64,000 bases of DNA from CBDDBH01 sp965225625 (GCA_965225625.1 CBDDBH010000034.1:310001-374000), one strand, 5' to 3'. Shown: positions 29,274-38,960, numbered from the stretch's first letter. Translations and numbers: made by a program. The notes: a model not told the origin generated them from the letters alone.

Positions 29274-31307
29274 ATGGATAAACCGCTGACACTTGTCGCC
29301 GATTATCAGCCCGCTGGCGACCAGCCCGAGGCGATTGCGCAACTAATCCAGGGCCTGCGCGACGGATTGCTGCATCAGACTCTGCTCGGTGTGACCGGAT
29401 CGGGTAAGACCTTCACCATCGCCAATCTTATTGCCAGCGAACAGCGGCCGACACTGGTGCTTGCGCCGAACAAGACACTGGCTGCGCAACTCTACGGTGA
29501 GTTTCGCGAATATTTTCCGAATAACTCGGTTGAGTATTTTGTCTCGTATTACGATTACTACCAGCCTGAAGCCTACGTCCCGTCTACGGATACCTACATT
29601 GAAAAGGACTCGTCGATTAACGAGCACATCGACCAGATGCGGCTGTCGGCGACGAAAGCGCTACTGGAACGTGCGGATACCATTATTGTCGCCACGGTTT
29701 CTTCCATCTATGGTTTAGGCGATCCGGCTACCTACCACGGCATGGTTTTGCACTTGGTTCGCGGCTCGGAGATCCAGCAGCGCTTCGTACTACGCCGTCT
29801 GGCCGAGCTTCAGTACAAACGAAACGACGTGGAATTGCATCGCGGCACCTACCGCGTTCGCGGTGATGTCATCGATATCTATCCGGCTGAGTCGGAACGC
29901 GAAGCGGTACGCATTGAACTGTTCGATGACGAAATCGAAGGTCTGTCTTATTTCGATCCATTAACGGGCGAAGTGTTGCGTCGGGTGCCACGTTTAACGG
30001 TTTATCCCAAATCCCACTACGTTACCGAGCGCGAGATACTGCTGAAGGCGGTTGATGAGATAAAGGTCGAGCTGCGGCAGCGGCTTGAGCAATTGCGTAG
30101 CGTGAACAAGCTGGTTGAGGCGCAACGCTTAGAGCAGCGTACTCGCTTTGATCTCGAGATGATCATGGAGATCGGCTATTGCGCCGGTATCGAAAACTAT
30201 TCGCGTTATCTGTCTGGGCGTAAGGCAGGTGAGCCACCGCCCACCTTGTTCGATTATCTGCCGGAAAACGCGTTACTCGTAGTCGATGAAAGTCACGTAA
30301 CCGTTCCGCAACTCGGCGCCATGTATCGAGGCGACCGCTCGCGTAAGGAAAATCTGGTGGAGTACGGTTTCCGTTTGCCTTCCGCATTGGACAACCGGCC
30401 GTTGCGTTTCGAGGAGTTCGAGCGTTTGGCGCCGCAGCGCATTTACCTATCAGCGACACCGGGACCCTATGAGTTCGAGCATTCCGACGCCGTTGCCGAG
30501 CAGGTGGTGCGGCCGACCGGGCTGATAGACCCGGATGTCGAAGTTCGACCGGCATCCACCCAAGTGGATGATCTCCTGTCCGAAATAAACCTGCGCCTGA
30601 AACTCAAGGAGCGGGTTTTGGTGACGACGCTGACGAAGCGTATGGCCGAGGATCTAACCGATTATCTGGCGGAGCACGGTGTGCCGGCCCGTTATCTGCA
30701 CTCCGATATCGATACCGTCGAGCGCGTGGAGATTCTGCGCGATCTGCGCCTGGGCACCTTCGATGTGTTGGTGGGTATTAACCTGTTGCGTGAAGGGCTG
30801 GACCTTCCGGAGGTTTCCCTGGTGGCTATTCTGGATGCGGACAAAGAGGGGTTTCTGCGCTCCGAACGCTCGCTGATCCAGACAGTAGGACGTGCCGCGC
30901 GACATATTCGCGGTCGCGCCATTCTATATGCAGACAAAGTAACGGGTTCGATGCAGCGTGCGCAGGACGAGATGGATCGCCGACGTGCCGTTCAGATCGA
31001 GTTCAATGAGCGCCACGGAATAACTCCCATGGGTGTTGAAAAAGAGGTGACGGACGTTCTCGAGGTTAGTTACGGCGATAACGCACCAGGTCGCCGGCGT
31101 CTGTCGCGGGCGGCCGAAGCCGCTCCGCGGTATGCGAAGCAGTCAACCGAACTGCTGATGAAGAAGGTTAAGCAGCTCGAAGACAAAATGTATCGCCATG
31201 CCCGGGATCTGGAATTCGAGGAAGCAGCGCGTTTGCGCGATGAAATTGAGCAGATCCGCAGTGAGGGGCTGGGCATGCCGGGGAAAAGTGGGCAGCATAC
31301 GGCGTAG
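29274..31307 (+). CDS. uvrB: Excinuclease ABC subunit B
   Basis: Nucleotide excision repair helicase-like subunit of 677 residues that loads onto damaged DNA with UvrA and recruits UvrC. It has the Walker A motif TLLGVTGSGKTFT, the beta-hairpin region YYDYYQPEAYVPSTDTYIEK (in part), DESHVTVPQL, the helicase motifs LVTTLTKRMAEDLTDYL and GINLLREGLDLPEVSL, and QTVGRAARH. The C-terminal UVR domain (KQLEDKMYRHARDLEFEEAA) that contacts UvrC is present. Length is normal. It is transcribed divergently from tRNA-Asn. Confidence 0.97.
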   Translation: MDKPLTLVADYQPAGDQPEAIAQLIQGLRDGLLHQTLLGVTGSGKTFTIANLIASEQRPTLVLAPNKTLAAQLYGEFREYFPNNSVEYFVSYYDYYQPEAYVPSTDTYIEKDSSINEHIDQMRLSATKALLERADTIIVATVSSIYGLGDPATYHGMVLHLVRGSEIQQRFVLRRLAELQYKRNDVELHRGTYRVRGDVIDIYPAESEREAVRIELFDDEIEGLSYFDPLTGEVLRRVPRLTVYPKSHYVTEREILLKAVDEIKVELRQRLEQLRSVNKLVEAQRLEQRTRFDLEMIMEIGYCAGIENYSRYLSGRKAGEPPPTLFDYLPENALLVVDESHVTVPQLGAMYRGDRSRKENLVEYGFRLPSALDNRPLRFEEFERLAPQRIYLSATPGPYEFEHSDAVAEQVVRPTGLIDPDVEVRPASTQVDDLLSEINLRLKLKERVLVTTLTKRMAEDLTDYLAEHGVPARYLHSDIDTVERVEILRDLRLGTFDVLVGINLLREGLDLPEVSLVAILDADKEGFLRSERSLIQTVGRAARHIRGRAILYADKVTGSMQRAQDEMDRRRAVQIEFNERHGITPMGVEKEVTDVLEVSYGDNAPGRRRLSRAAEAAPRYAKQSTELLMKKVKQLEDKMYRHARDLEFEEAARLRDEIEQIRSEGLGMPGKSGQHTA

Positions 31308-31400
31308 TGGTCTTGGATGTTTGCGTAACAGCTAAGAGCCGCGCTGAAGAATCGCGGCATTTGTCGGAACGGACCTTTCTTAATTACCCCCCCATCCTGA

Positions 31401-31423
31401 CCTTCTCCCGCGAAGGGAGAAGG
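31401..31423. repeat. REP-like palindrome
   Basis: Perfect 9-bp inverted repeat CCTTCTCCC/GGGAGAAGG with a 5-nt loop GCGAA. The same palindrome, with loop CTCGC, was the target of the IS1182-like element at 38961. Confidence 0.8.
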
Positions 31424-31513
31424 GACCCGTGGTTTAAGCCCCTCGCCACGGTACAAAATTCGAGATAACTAACTAGCGACGTTCCCGCAGATCCAGTATC
31501 CTTTGCCACCCCC

Positions 31514-31590
31514 AGGCGCGTAGCTCAGCTGGTTAGAGCACCACCTTGACATGGTGGGGGTCGTTGGTTCGAGTCCAATCGCGCCTACCA
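31514..31590 (+). tRNA. tRNA-Val (GAC)
   Basis: 77 nt with encoded CCA. Acceptor stem AGGCGCG/CGCGCCT, anticodon loop TTGACAT with anticodon GAC, and T arm GGTTCGAGTCC. Confidence 0.96.
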
Positions 31591-31706
31591 ATTTCTTTCG
31601 GCAGTCCGCCGTTCACGTTGAGCGGACTCCAGATGGCCTCTCGTATTGGCCACGGAGATGCAGTGATGCCTTTTATATACCACCCCATCATCATCTTGAG
31701 GACTGC

Positions 31707-33632
31707 GTGCCTACCATAACGCTACCGGACGGCAGCCTCAGGCCGTTCGACTCGGCGATCTCCATTGCTGACGTTGCGCAAGCGATCGGTCCCGGTCTGG
31801 CGAAAGCCGCGCTAGCGGGCAAAGTCGATGGCGAGCTGTTTGATACTTCTCACGTAATTACTGAAGACGCGTCCGTGGCCATCGTCACCGCAAAAGATCC
31901 CGAAGGCCTGGAGGTCATTCGCCACAGTACTGCGCACTTGTTGGCGCAAGCGGTTAAGACGTTGTTTCCAAAAGCACAGGTCACCATAGGGCCGGTCATC
32001 GACGACGGCTTTTATTACGACTTCGCCTACCAGCGGCCTTTTACTCCCGAAGACCTCACGGCCATCGAAGCGAAGATGGAGGAACTGGTCAAACAGGATA
32101 TCGCGGTCTCGCGCGAGACCATGGATCGCGATGCGGCCATCGGCTTCTTTCGCGATATGGGTGAGCAGTACAAAGCTGAGATCATTGACTCGATTCCGGC
32201 GGGAGAACAGATCTCGCTGTACCGCCAGGGTGACTTCATCGATTTGTGCCGGGGACCACATGTGCCGCGCACTGGCAGCCTCAAAGCATTCAAACTGATG
32301 AAAATCGCCGGCGCTTACTGGCGTGGCGACTCGAATAACGAAATGCTGCAACGCCTGTATGGCACCGCCTGGGCCGACAAGAAGGCGCTGAAGAACTATC
32401 TGCACCGCCTTGAGGAAGCCGAAAAGCGCGATCACCGCAAACTCGCTAAACAACTCAACCTCTTCCACACACAGGAGGAGGCCCCCGGTATGGTGTTCTG
32501 GCACTCGAAAGGCTGGTCTATCTACCAGGAAATCCAGCGGTACATTGCCGCTAAACTGCGCGTGCGCGGCTACGACGAGGTTCGCACGCCGCAACTGATA
32601 GATCGCAGCCTGTGGGAACGCTCGGGACATTGGGACAAATTTCGCGACGACATGTTCACCACGAGTTCGGAAAACCGTGAGTATGCGGTGAAGCCGATGA
32701 ACTGCCCGGCGCACATTCAGATATTCAATCAAGGCATTAAAAGCTACCGCGACTTGCCGCTACGAATGGCGGAGTTCGGCTCCTGCCACCGCAACGAGGC
32801 GTCCGGCACCTTGCATGGGCTGATGCGGGTGCGCAATTTCGTCCAGGATGATGCCCATATTTTTTGCACCGAAGAGCAGATCCAGCAGGAAGTTGCAGAT
32901 TTCATCAAGCTGTTGTTCGAAGTTTATGGTGATTTCGGCTTCAGCGACGTGCTAATCAATCTTTCTACCCGGCCGGAGCAACGCGTCGGCAGTGATGACG
33001 GCTGGGACAAAGCCGAAGCTGCGCTGGAGAAGGCATTGAACGACCAGGGTCTGGACTGGACGCTGCAACCCGGGCAGGGCGCGTTCTATGGCCCTAAAAT
33101 CGATTTTTCTCTGCGTGACACGCTTGCCCGTGTGTGGCAATGCGGGACTATGCAGGTCGATTTTTCGATGCCGGGGCGCCTCGATGCGCAATATGTCGCC
33201 GAGGACGGTAGCCGCCAGGTGCCGGTTATGCTTCACCGCGCCATACTGGGCTCTCTGGAGCGCTTCATCGGTATTCTCATCGAAGAATTTGCCGGTGCTT
33301 TCCCCGCCTGGCTCGCCCCAGAGCAAGTTGTGGTCATGAGCATCACGGATGCGCACCGGGAATATGCGGCCGAGATGGAAGAATCTTTGAAAAATAAGGG
33401 GTTTCGCGCGATCTCGGACTTGAGAAACGAGAAGATCGGGCTTAAAATCCACGAGCACACATTACAGCGCGTCCCATACATGTTGATTGCGGGCGCACGT
33501 GAAGTGGAAAATCGGACCGTAGCCGTGCGTACGCGGAGCGGTGACGACCTTGGTGCAATGTCACTTGGGGATTTCGTTGCGCGCTTGGAGGCAGAAATTG
33601 CGTGCCGCGGCGGCGCTGCTTTGGAGGGTTAG
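31707..33632 (+). CDS. thrS: Threonyl-tRNA synthetase
   Basis: Class II aminoacyl-tRNA synthetase of 641 residues. The domains in order are the TGS domain (MPTITLPDGSLRPFDSAISI), the editing domain with HSTAHLLAQAV and the CRGPHVP cysteine/histidine site, and the catalytic core with FWHSKGWSIYQEI, MNCPAHIQIF, FGSCHRNEASGTLHGLMR and the anticodon-binding C-terminus. The frame is open from 31551 inside tRNA-Val, but GTG at 31707 follows TTGAGGA and starts exactly at the TGS domain, giving the normal family length. It is the first gene of the translation operon. Confidence 0.96.
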   Translation: MPTITLPDGSLRPFDSAISIADVAQAIGPGLAKAALAGKVDGELFDTSHVITEDASVAIVTAKDPEGLEVIRHSTAHLLAQAVKTLFPKAQVTIGPVIDDGFYYDFAYQRPFTPEDLTAIEAKMEELVKQDIAVSRETMDRDAAIGFFRDMGEQYKAEIIDSIPAGEQISLYRQGDFIDLCRGPHVPRTGSLKAFKLMKIAGAYWRGDSNNEMLQRLYGTAWADKKALKNYLHRLEEAEKRDHRKLAKQLNLFHTQEEAPGMVFWHSKGWSIYQEIQRYIAAKLRVRGYDEVRTPQLIDRSLWERSGHWDKFRDDMFTTSSENREYAVKPMNCPAHIQIFNQGIKSYRDLPLRMAEFGSCHRNEASGTLHGLMRVRNFVQDDAHIFCTEEQIQQEVADFIKLLFEVYGDFGFSDVLINLSTRPEQRVGSDDGWDKAEAALEKALNDQGLDWTLQPGQGAFYGPKIDFSLRDTLARVWQCGTMQVDFSMPGRLDAQYVAEDGSRQVPVMLHRAILGSLERFIGILIEEFAGAFPAWLAPEQVVVMSITDAHREYAAEMEESLKNKGFRAISDLRNEKIGLKIHEHTLQRVPYMLIAGAREVENRTVAVRTRSGDDLGAMSLGDFVARLEAEIACRGGAALEG

Positions 33633-33635
33633 GGT

Positions 33636-34154
33636 ATAGCTGCAGACAAGAAGAATCGTGTAAATGCCGCCATTGACGTGCCGCAGGTACGTTTGATCGG
33701 TGCCGACGGGAAACAGGTTGGAGTCGTTGAGATAGAGGAAGCCATACGACTTTCCCAAGAAGCGACGTTGGATCTAGTGGAGATTGTTCCGAGCGCCGAG
33801 CCGCCGGTGTGTCGGGTGATGGATTATGGCAAGTTTCTGTTCGACCAGAATAAGAAGCGGCACGCTGCAAAGCGTAAACAGAAGCTGATACACGTCAAAG
33901 AGGTCAAGTTTCGGCCAGGTACCGACGACGGCGATTACCAGATCAAGCTTCGGAATCTGCGGCGTTTTCTGGGACATGGTGACAAGGTGAAAGTAACCTT
34001 GCGTTTCCGCGGGCGGGAAATGGCTCACCAGCAACTGGGCGCGCAAATGCTTAAGCGCGTTGAGGCGGATCTCGAGGATCTCGGCTCGGTCGAGCAGTTT
34101 CCAAAGCTGGAAGGCCGGCAGATGGTGATGGTGATATCACCGAAGAAAGTATGA
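33636..34154 (+). CDS. infC: Translation initiation factor IF-3 with a rare ATA start
   Basis: IF-3 of 172 residues, which binds the 30S subunit and rejects non-canonical start codons. The N-domain begins ADKKNRVNAAIDVPQVRLIG; the linker and C-domain contain VCRVMDYGKFLFDQ and FRGREMAHQQLG. The conserved N-terminus lies upstream of the first standard start (GTG at 33678). The only suitable start is ATA at 33636, seven bases after the strong ribosome-binding site GGAGGG that overlaps the end of thrS. E. coli infC uses AUU in the same way so that IF-3 represses its own translation, and the same feedback is inferred here. Confidence 0.9.
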   Translation: MAADKKNRVNAAIDVPQVRLIGADGKQVGVVEIEEAIRLSQEATLDLVEIVPSAEPPVCRVMDYGKFLFDQNKKRHAAKRKQKLIHVKEVKFRPGTDDGDYQIKLRNLRRFLGHGDKVKVTLRFRGREMAHQQLGAQMLKRVEADLEDLGSVEQFPKLEGRQMVMVISPKKV

Positions 34155-34191
34155 GACGAATTATTTAGACGCTACGGATAAAGAATCGGAA

Positions 34192-34389
34192 ATGCCAAAG
34201 ATCAAAACTAACCGGGGCGCCGCGAAGCGTTTCAAACAGACGGCGTCAGGGCGTTTCAAACGCCGCCAGTCCCATAAGAGTCATATCTTGACCAAGAAAA
34301 AGGCGAAGCGGAAACGCCATTTACGGCCGTATCTGTTAATTGCCCCTGCCGATGAGAAGAACGTGCAGCGGATGCTGCCGAACCGTTAA
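34192..34389 (+). CDS. rpmI: 50S ribosomal protein L35
   Basis: 65 residues, strongly basic, with the family signature MPKIKTNRGAAKRFKQTASG and the SHILTKKKAKRKRHLR segment. It lies between infC and rplT in the conserved order. Confidence 0.97.
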   Translation: MPKIKTNRGAAKRFKQTASGRFKRRQSHKSHILTKKKAKRKRHLRPYLLIAPADEKNVQRMLPNR

Positions 34390-34427
34390 CCCGGACCAAT
34401 TAATGCCGGGGTTTATGAGGTTGAGAG

Positions 34428-34787
34428 ATGCCTAGAGTAAAACGCGGCGTTACGGCGCACGCACGACACAAGAAGGTCCTGAAACAGGCGAAGGGTTATC
34501 GCGGGCGGCGCAAGAGCGCCTATCGGGTTGCCAAGCAAGCCGTCATCAAGGCCGGTCAGTACGCCTATCGCGATCGCCGCCAGCGCAAGCGCCAATTTCG
34601 TGCATTGTGGATTATTCGGATCAATGCTGCTGCACGTCGCTGCGGATTGTCCTATTCACGCCTGATTGACGGTTTGAATAAAGCGGAGATTGAGGTCGAT
34701 CGGAAGGTGCTTGCCGAACTTGCGGTTACCGAACCTGCGGCGTTTGCTCAACTGGCAGAGGAAGCAAAGCAGGCATTAGCGGCCTGA
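34428..34787 (+). CDS. rplT: 50S ribosomal protein L20
   Basis: 119 residues with MPRVKRGVTAHARHKKVLKQ, KGYRGRRKSAYRVAKQ and LWIIRINAAARRCGLSYSRL. L20 is a primary assembly protein of the large subunit and in enterobacteria represses rpmI-rplT translation. The start is preceded by GAGGTTGAGAG. Confidence 0.97.
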   Translation: MPRVKRGVTAHARHKKVLKQAKGYRGRRKSAYRVAKQAVIKAGQYAYRDRRQRKRQFRALWIIRINAAARRCGLSYSRLIDGLNKAEIEVDRKVLAELAVTEPAAFAQLAEEAKQALAA

Positions 34788-34811
34788 ATTGCAGCCTGTG
34801 ACGTAACACGA

Positions 34812-34840
34812 GGGAGAGGCCTGGCCTTTCCCTTTTTTTT
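34812..34840 (+). terminator. Terminator or attenuator between rplT and pheS
   Basis: A GC-rich hairpin (GGGAGAGG paired with CCTTTCCC through one G-T) is followed by eight T, 30 bases before pheS. pheST is controlled by attenuation in E. coli. No Phe-rich leader peptide is visible here, so partial termination is the safer reading. Confidence 0.75.
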
Positions 34841-34875
34841 AGCATCATATTACGGCTGAGTCCCGGGGCAGTGCG

Positions 34876-35874
34876 ATGGAAAACCTCGACCGCATACTCG
34901 CCGAGGCGCAGAGCGCGATAGCGCAAGCCTCGGATCTGGCCGCGCTGGATCAGGTGCGTATCCATTTTCTGGGTAAGAAAGGCGAAGTTACGGCAGAGCT
35001 CAAGCAACTGGGCAAGATCGACGCCGCCGAGCGTCCAGCCGCTGGGCAGCGCATAAATGCGCTCAAAGAGGCGGTGAGCGAGGCGCTGGAGATGCGCCTC
35101 GCACTGCTCGCCCGGTCAGCGCTCGATGCTGAGCTCGCCACCAAGCAAGTCGACATCACCTTACCCGGACGCGGTCAGCGGCGCGGAAGTCGCCATCCGA
35201 TCACGCAAACGATGGAGAGGATCTCGGCGCTGTGGCAGAGCATAGGCTTCGAGATCGTGGAAGGTCCCGAAATCGAGGACGACTACTACAACTTCGAAGC
35301 ACTGAATATTCCCGCGCACCACCCGGCGCGCGCGATGCACGACACCTTTTACTTTGACGATGGCATGTTGTTGCGCACGCACACGTCGCCCGTACAGATC
35401 CGCGTGATGGAAGAGCGTCCGCCGCCGCTGCGCATTATTGCGCCAGGGCGCGTGTACCGGTGTGACTATGACCAAACCCATTCCCCCATGTTCCATCAGG
35501 TCGAGGGTTTAATGGTGGATAAAGGTATTAGCTTTGCCCATCTCAAAGGATTGCTCGGTGATTTTCTGCGCGGTTACTTCGAGCAGGAAGACTTGAAGAT
35601 GCGTTTTCGACCGTCCTATTTCCCGTTTACCGAGCCCTCGGCCGAGGTCGATGTGCAACTGGAAACCGAACAGGGCTACACCGGTTGGCTGGAGGTGCTG
35701 GGCTGCGGCATGGTGCATCCTAAAGTGTTCGAGTTGTGTGGCGTCGACGCTGAGGAATACACAGGGTTTGCGTTCGGGCTCGGGATTGAACGTATGGCTA
35801 TGTTACGCTATGGAATCAATGATTTAAGGCTGTTTTTTGAAAATGATCTTAGGTTTCTGCAGCAATTTCCTTAG
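34876..35874 (+). CDS. pheS: Phenylalanyl-tRNA synthetase alpha subunit
   Basis: 332-residue catalytic subunit of the alpha2beta2 class IIc synthetase. It has an N-terminal coiled coil (residues 1-90), then HPITQTMERI, FEIVEGPEIEDDYYNFEALN (in part), LRTHTSPVQIR, GRVYRCDYDQTHSPMFHQVE and the motif 3 block FAFGLGIERMAMLRYGI. Length is normal. It is followed nine bases later by pheT. Confidence 0.97.
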   Translation: MENLDRILAEAQSAIAQASDLAALDQVRIHFLGKKGEVTAELKQLGKIDAAERPAAGQRINALKEAVSEALEMRLALLARSALDAELATKQVDITLPGRGQRRGSRHPITQTMERISALWQSIGFEIVEGPEIEDDYYNFEALNIPAHHPARAMHDTFYFDDGMLLRTHTSPVQIRVMEERPPPLRIIAPGRVYRCDYDQTHSPMFHQVEGLMVDKGISFAHLKGLLGDFLRGYFEQEDLKMRFRPSYFPFTEPSAEVDVQLETEQGYTGWLEVLGCGMVHPKVFELCGVDAEEYTGFAFGLGIERMAMLRYGINDLRLFFENDLRFLQQFP

Positions 35875-35883
35875 GCGCACGCC

Positions 35884-38262
35884 ATGAAGTTCAGCGAAAA
35901 CTGGTTACGCGAATGGGTTGATCCACCGGTCGATCGCGAAACGCTGCTCGAGCGCCTGACGATGACTGGTTTTCCGGTCGACTCCATAGAACCCGCGGCG
36001 CCTGACTTTACGGCGGTTGTAGTCGCCGAAGTGGCTGCCGTTGAAGCGCATCCTCAGGCCGAGCGCTTGCACTTGTGCCGCGTGAACGATGGCAGCGAAT
36101 CCGCACTCAACGTCGTCTGTGGTGCACCGAACGTGCGTCCCGGCATGCGATCGGCGTTCGCCCGCGTTGGCGCGTCCTTACCAGATGGCCGAACCGTGAC
36201 CGAGGCGACGGTCCGTGAGGTGGCGTCGCAGGGCATGCTGTGCTCTGCCGCCGAGCTTGGCCTGAGCGATGCCGCGGAGACCATCATCGAGCTGCCTGCG
36301 CACGCACCTATCGGCATACCGCTGGGAGAGTATATGCAGCTCGATGACCGCATCATCGAGATTGAATTGACGCCCAATCGGGGGGATTGTCTGAGTATTG
36401 CCGGTATCGCCCGTGACCTGGGTGCGGCTTTTGATCAGATTGTAACTCGCCCGGAAATTCCCTCCGTTGAGGCACAAACGTCGGCCACCTTACCCGTAGA
36501 AATCATTGCGCAGGCGGAGTGTCCGGTCTACGTGGGGCGGGTGATCGAAGCAGTCGACGTGAATGCCCCGTCGCCGATGTGGTTGCAGGAGCGGTTGCGG
36601 CGCTGCGGCAGCCGCAGCATCAGCGCGATCGTGGATATCACCAACTACGTCATGTTGGAGCTTGGCCAACCGCTCCATGCCTTTGATTTGAACCGCCTCG
36701 ACGGCGGTATCCGGGTACGGTTAGCTGAAACTGGTGATCGCTTGACGCTCCTCGACGGCCAGGAAATCGAACCTCAGCCAGGTACTTTGCTGATCACCGA
36801 TCACAGCGGACCTGTCGCGATGGCGGGCATCATGGGCGGGGAGGGCAGCAGCGTGGAGGCCGAGACCAACGACATATTTCTTGAAGCAGCTTTTTTCAGT
36901 CCGCTGCACCTCGCCGGCCGGGCACGCGCTTATAAGATGCAGACCGATGCGTCTTATCGCTTCGAGCGCGGGGTGAGTTTCGATGGGCAAATACCGGCCA
37001 TCGAACGGGCGACTGCGCTCGTGCTGGATATCTGCGGGGGTACGCCCGGAGCGGTTACGAAGACCAGCGCAGATGAGTACTTGCCAGAGCGCAATCGCGT
37101 GACCTTGCGTTCGAAGCGGATGACGGCATTGCTGGGTTTCGACGTCGATGACGCACAAGTAAAACGCCACCTGACCGCGCTCGGTATGTCGGTCCAGGTC
37201 AGCGATGACGGCTGGGAAGTCTTGCCACCGCCACATCGGTTCGATATCACCCGTGAGGCTGATCTCATCGAAGAAGTCGTGCGTATGCACGGTTATGACC
37301 GCATGCCGGTGGCGAGCCCCAGCGTGGCTGCACACATTGCAGCGCCATCCGAGGGTCGTATAGCGGCGAGTCGGTATCGCGATTCCCTGGTAGATCGCGG
37401 ATTCGCCGAAGTAGTGACTTACAGTTTTGTCGATCCCGACGTGCAGCAACGTTTCATGTCCGGCAACGAGGCCCGCGTGTTGGCCAACCCGATATCCAGC
37501 AATATGTCGGTTATGCGCACCACGCTCTGGCCAGGACTTGTTCAAGCGCTCGATTACAACATGAAGCGGCAACACGAGCGTGTGTTGTTGTGTGAATTGG
37601 GCACCGTATTCCAGCAACTTGATGGCCACACGCGTGAAGTGCCGCAGCTCGCGTTACTGATGACCGGCACATATCTTCCTGAGCAATGGGGCGAGCGACC
37701 CGGCCGTGTCATTGATTTCTACGATCTGCGTGGGGAAATCGATGCTTTATTGAGCTTGCAAAACTCGCAGGCCGAGCCGGTTTTTCTGCCGTCACAACAC
37801 CCTGCATTGCATCCAGGACAGCGTGCGAAGGTGTTGCTGGAGGGTCGCGAGGTAGTCGAGTTGGGTGCCTTACATCCTGAAATTGCAGCAGAATTTGACC
37901 TCGAGGGCGACATTTTCTTGGCGCAAGTAACGATTGAGGCGCTGCAGGACCGGTCACTTCCAAGCTATATGGCTGTCTCCAAATATCCAGCTGTTCGTAG
38001 AGATATCAGTATCTTAGTGGATAAATATATTGTAGTATCGGAGGTCGTTGATTGTGTGAGGGCCAACGGGTCGGAACTGCTCAGAGACCTGCAGTTATTT
38101 GACGTGTATGCTGGCGAAGGTATTGATTCAAGAAAAAAAAGTTTTACATTAGGGTTGATTTTCCAGGGACTTTCCAGCACTCTAATAGATGAGGAGGTGG
38201 ACGCCCAGGTCCAGCAAGTCATTAGCGGCTTGGCGCGCTCGTTTGGGGCGACGTTGAGGTAA
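35884..38262 (+). CDS. pheT: Phenylalanyl-tRNA synthetase beta subunit
   Basis: 792 residues with the family domain order. The N-terminus is MKFSENWLREWVDPPVDRET. An EMAP-like tRNA-binding domain (VAEVAAVEAHPQAERLHLCR, in part), the B3/B4 editing domain (DITNYVMLELGQPLHAFDLN), B5 domains, the catalytic-like core and the C-terminal ferredoxin-fold anticodon-binding domain (YPAVRRDISILVDKY) follow. The gene ends five bases before ihfA, as in other gammaproteobacteria. Confidence 0.97.
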   Translation: MKFSENWLREWVDPPVDRETLLERLTMTGFPVDSIEPAAPDFTAVVVAEVAAVEAHPQAERLHLCRVNDGSESALNVVCGAPNVRPGMRSAFARVGASLPDGRTVTEATVREVASQGMLCSAAELGLSDAAETIIELPAHAPIGIPLGEYMQLDDRIIEIELTPNRGDCLSIAGIARDLGAAFDQIVTRPEIPSVEAQTSATLPVEIIAQAECPVYVGRVIEAVDVNAPSPMWLQERLRRCGSRSISAIVDITNYVMLELGQPLHAFDLNRLDGGIRVRLAETGDRLTLLDGQEIEPQPGTLLITDHSGPVAMAGIMGGEGSSVEAETNDIFLEAAFFSPLHLAGRARAYKMQTDASYRFERGVSFDGQIPAIERATALVLDICGGTPGAVTKTSADEYLPERNRVTLRSKRMTALLGFDVDDAQVKRHLTALGMSVQVSDDGWEVLPPPHRFDITREADLIEEVVRMHGYDRMPVASPSVAAHIAAPSEGRIAASRYRDSLVDRGFAEVVTYSFVDPDVQQRFMSGNEARVLANPISSNMSVMRTTLWPGLVQALDYNMKRQHERVLLCELGTVFQQLDGHTREVPQLALLMTGTYLPEQWGERPGRVIDFYDLRGEIDALLSLQNSQAEPVFLPSQHPALHPGQRAKVLLEGREVVELGALHPEIAAEFDLEGDIFLAQVTIEALQDRSLPSYMAVSKYPAVRRDISILVDKYIVVSEVVDCVRANGSELLRDLQLFDVYAGEGIDSRKKSFTLGLIFQGLSSTLIDEEVDAQVQQVISGLARSFGATLR

Positions 38263-38267
38263 AAAAA

Positions 38268-38570
38268 ATGGCATTGACGAAGGCCGATATGGCTGAGCGA
38301 CTGTTTGATGAGCTCGGCTTGAATAAGCGTGAAGCTAAAGAGCTCGTCGAGATGTTCTTTGAAGAGATTCGAGGAGCGCTCGAGGCGGGCCAGCAAGTCA
38401 AGCTATCCGGCTTTGGTAATTTCGATCTTCGCGACAAGAATCAGCGCCCCGGCAGAAATCCGAAAACAGGTGAAGAAATTCCTATAAGTGCGCGCCGTGT
38501 GGTAACATTCAGGCCCGGACAAAAACTCAAAGCCCGAGTAGAAGCCTATGCTGGAAGCGTCGAACAATAA
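38268..38570 (+). CDS. ihfA: Integration host factor alpha subunit
   Basis: 100-residue DNA-bending protein of the HU/IHF family. ALTKADMAERLFDELGLNKR is the N-terminal helix region, LSGFGNFDLRDKNQRPGRNP forms the beta-arm, and the Pro that intercalates DNA is in NPKTGEEIPI. IHF commonly assists sigma-54 promoters, two of which are seen in this window. The start overlaps an A-rich run after pheT. Confidence 0.97.
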   Translation: MALTKADMAERLFDELGLNKREAKELVEMFFEEIRGALEAGQQVKLSGFGNFDLRDKNQRPGRNPKTGEEIPISARRVVTFRPGQKLKARVEAYAGSVEQ

Positions 38571-38904
38571 CGAATTACCAACAATTCCGGGCAAGCGCTA
38601 CTTTACTATCGGTGAAGTAAGCGACTTGTGTGCGGTCAAACCGCACGTTTTGCGGTATTGGGAACAGGAGTTCCCACAACTCAAACCCATCAAACGCCGT
38701 GGCAATCGCCGCTATTACCAGCGCCAGGACGTTATCCTCATCCGCCAGATCCGCAGCCTGCTCTACGAGCACGGATTCACCATCGGCGGCGCCCGCCAAC
38801 GCCTGAACGGCGACGAAGCTAAAGCTGATTCCAACCTCAGCCAGCAGATCGTCAAACAACTGCGCGTTGAGCTAGAGGACGTCCTAGACATACTACGGCG
38901 CTAG
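38548..38904 (+). CDS. MerR-family transcriptional regulator
   Basis: 118-residue one-domain regulator with the winged helix-turn-helix YFTIGEVSDLCAVKPHVLRY followed by WEQEFPQLKPIKRRGNRRYY and a C-terminal dimerisation helix. It lacks an effector domain. It overlaps the end of ihfA by 23 bases, an arrangement conserved in pseudomonads and relatives, where the gene lies between ihfA and a tRNA-Pro. Target genes are unknown. Confidence 0.92.
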   Translation: MLEASNNNELPTIPGKRYFTIGEVSDLCAVKPHVLRYWEQEFPQLKPIKRRGNRRYYQRQDVILIRQIRSLLYEHGFTIGGARQRLNGDEAKADSNLSQQIVKQLRVELEDVLDILRR

Positions 38905-38960
38905 CGCCCGAATACCCCTCTGCGCCTGAGCTATAAAACCACAGGTCCCTTCTCCCCTCG

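Noticed and set aside
31812..32732. Minus-strand frame inside thrS
   Set aside because: It is a shadow of thrS without independent support.
34788..34875. Phe-rich leader peptide for pheST attenuation
   Set aside because: No short frame with several Phe codons precedes the hairpin.
36721..37629. Long minus-strand frame inside pheT
   Set aside because: It is antisense to a clearly conserved pheT and has no recognisable family or ribosome-binding site.
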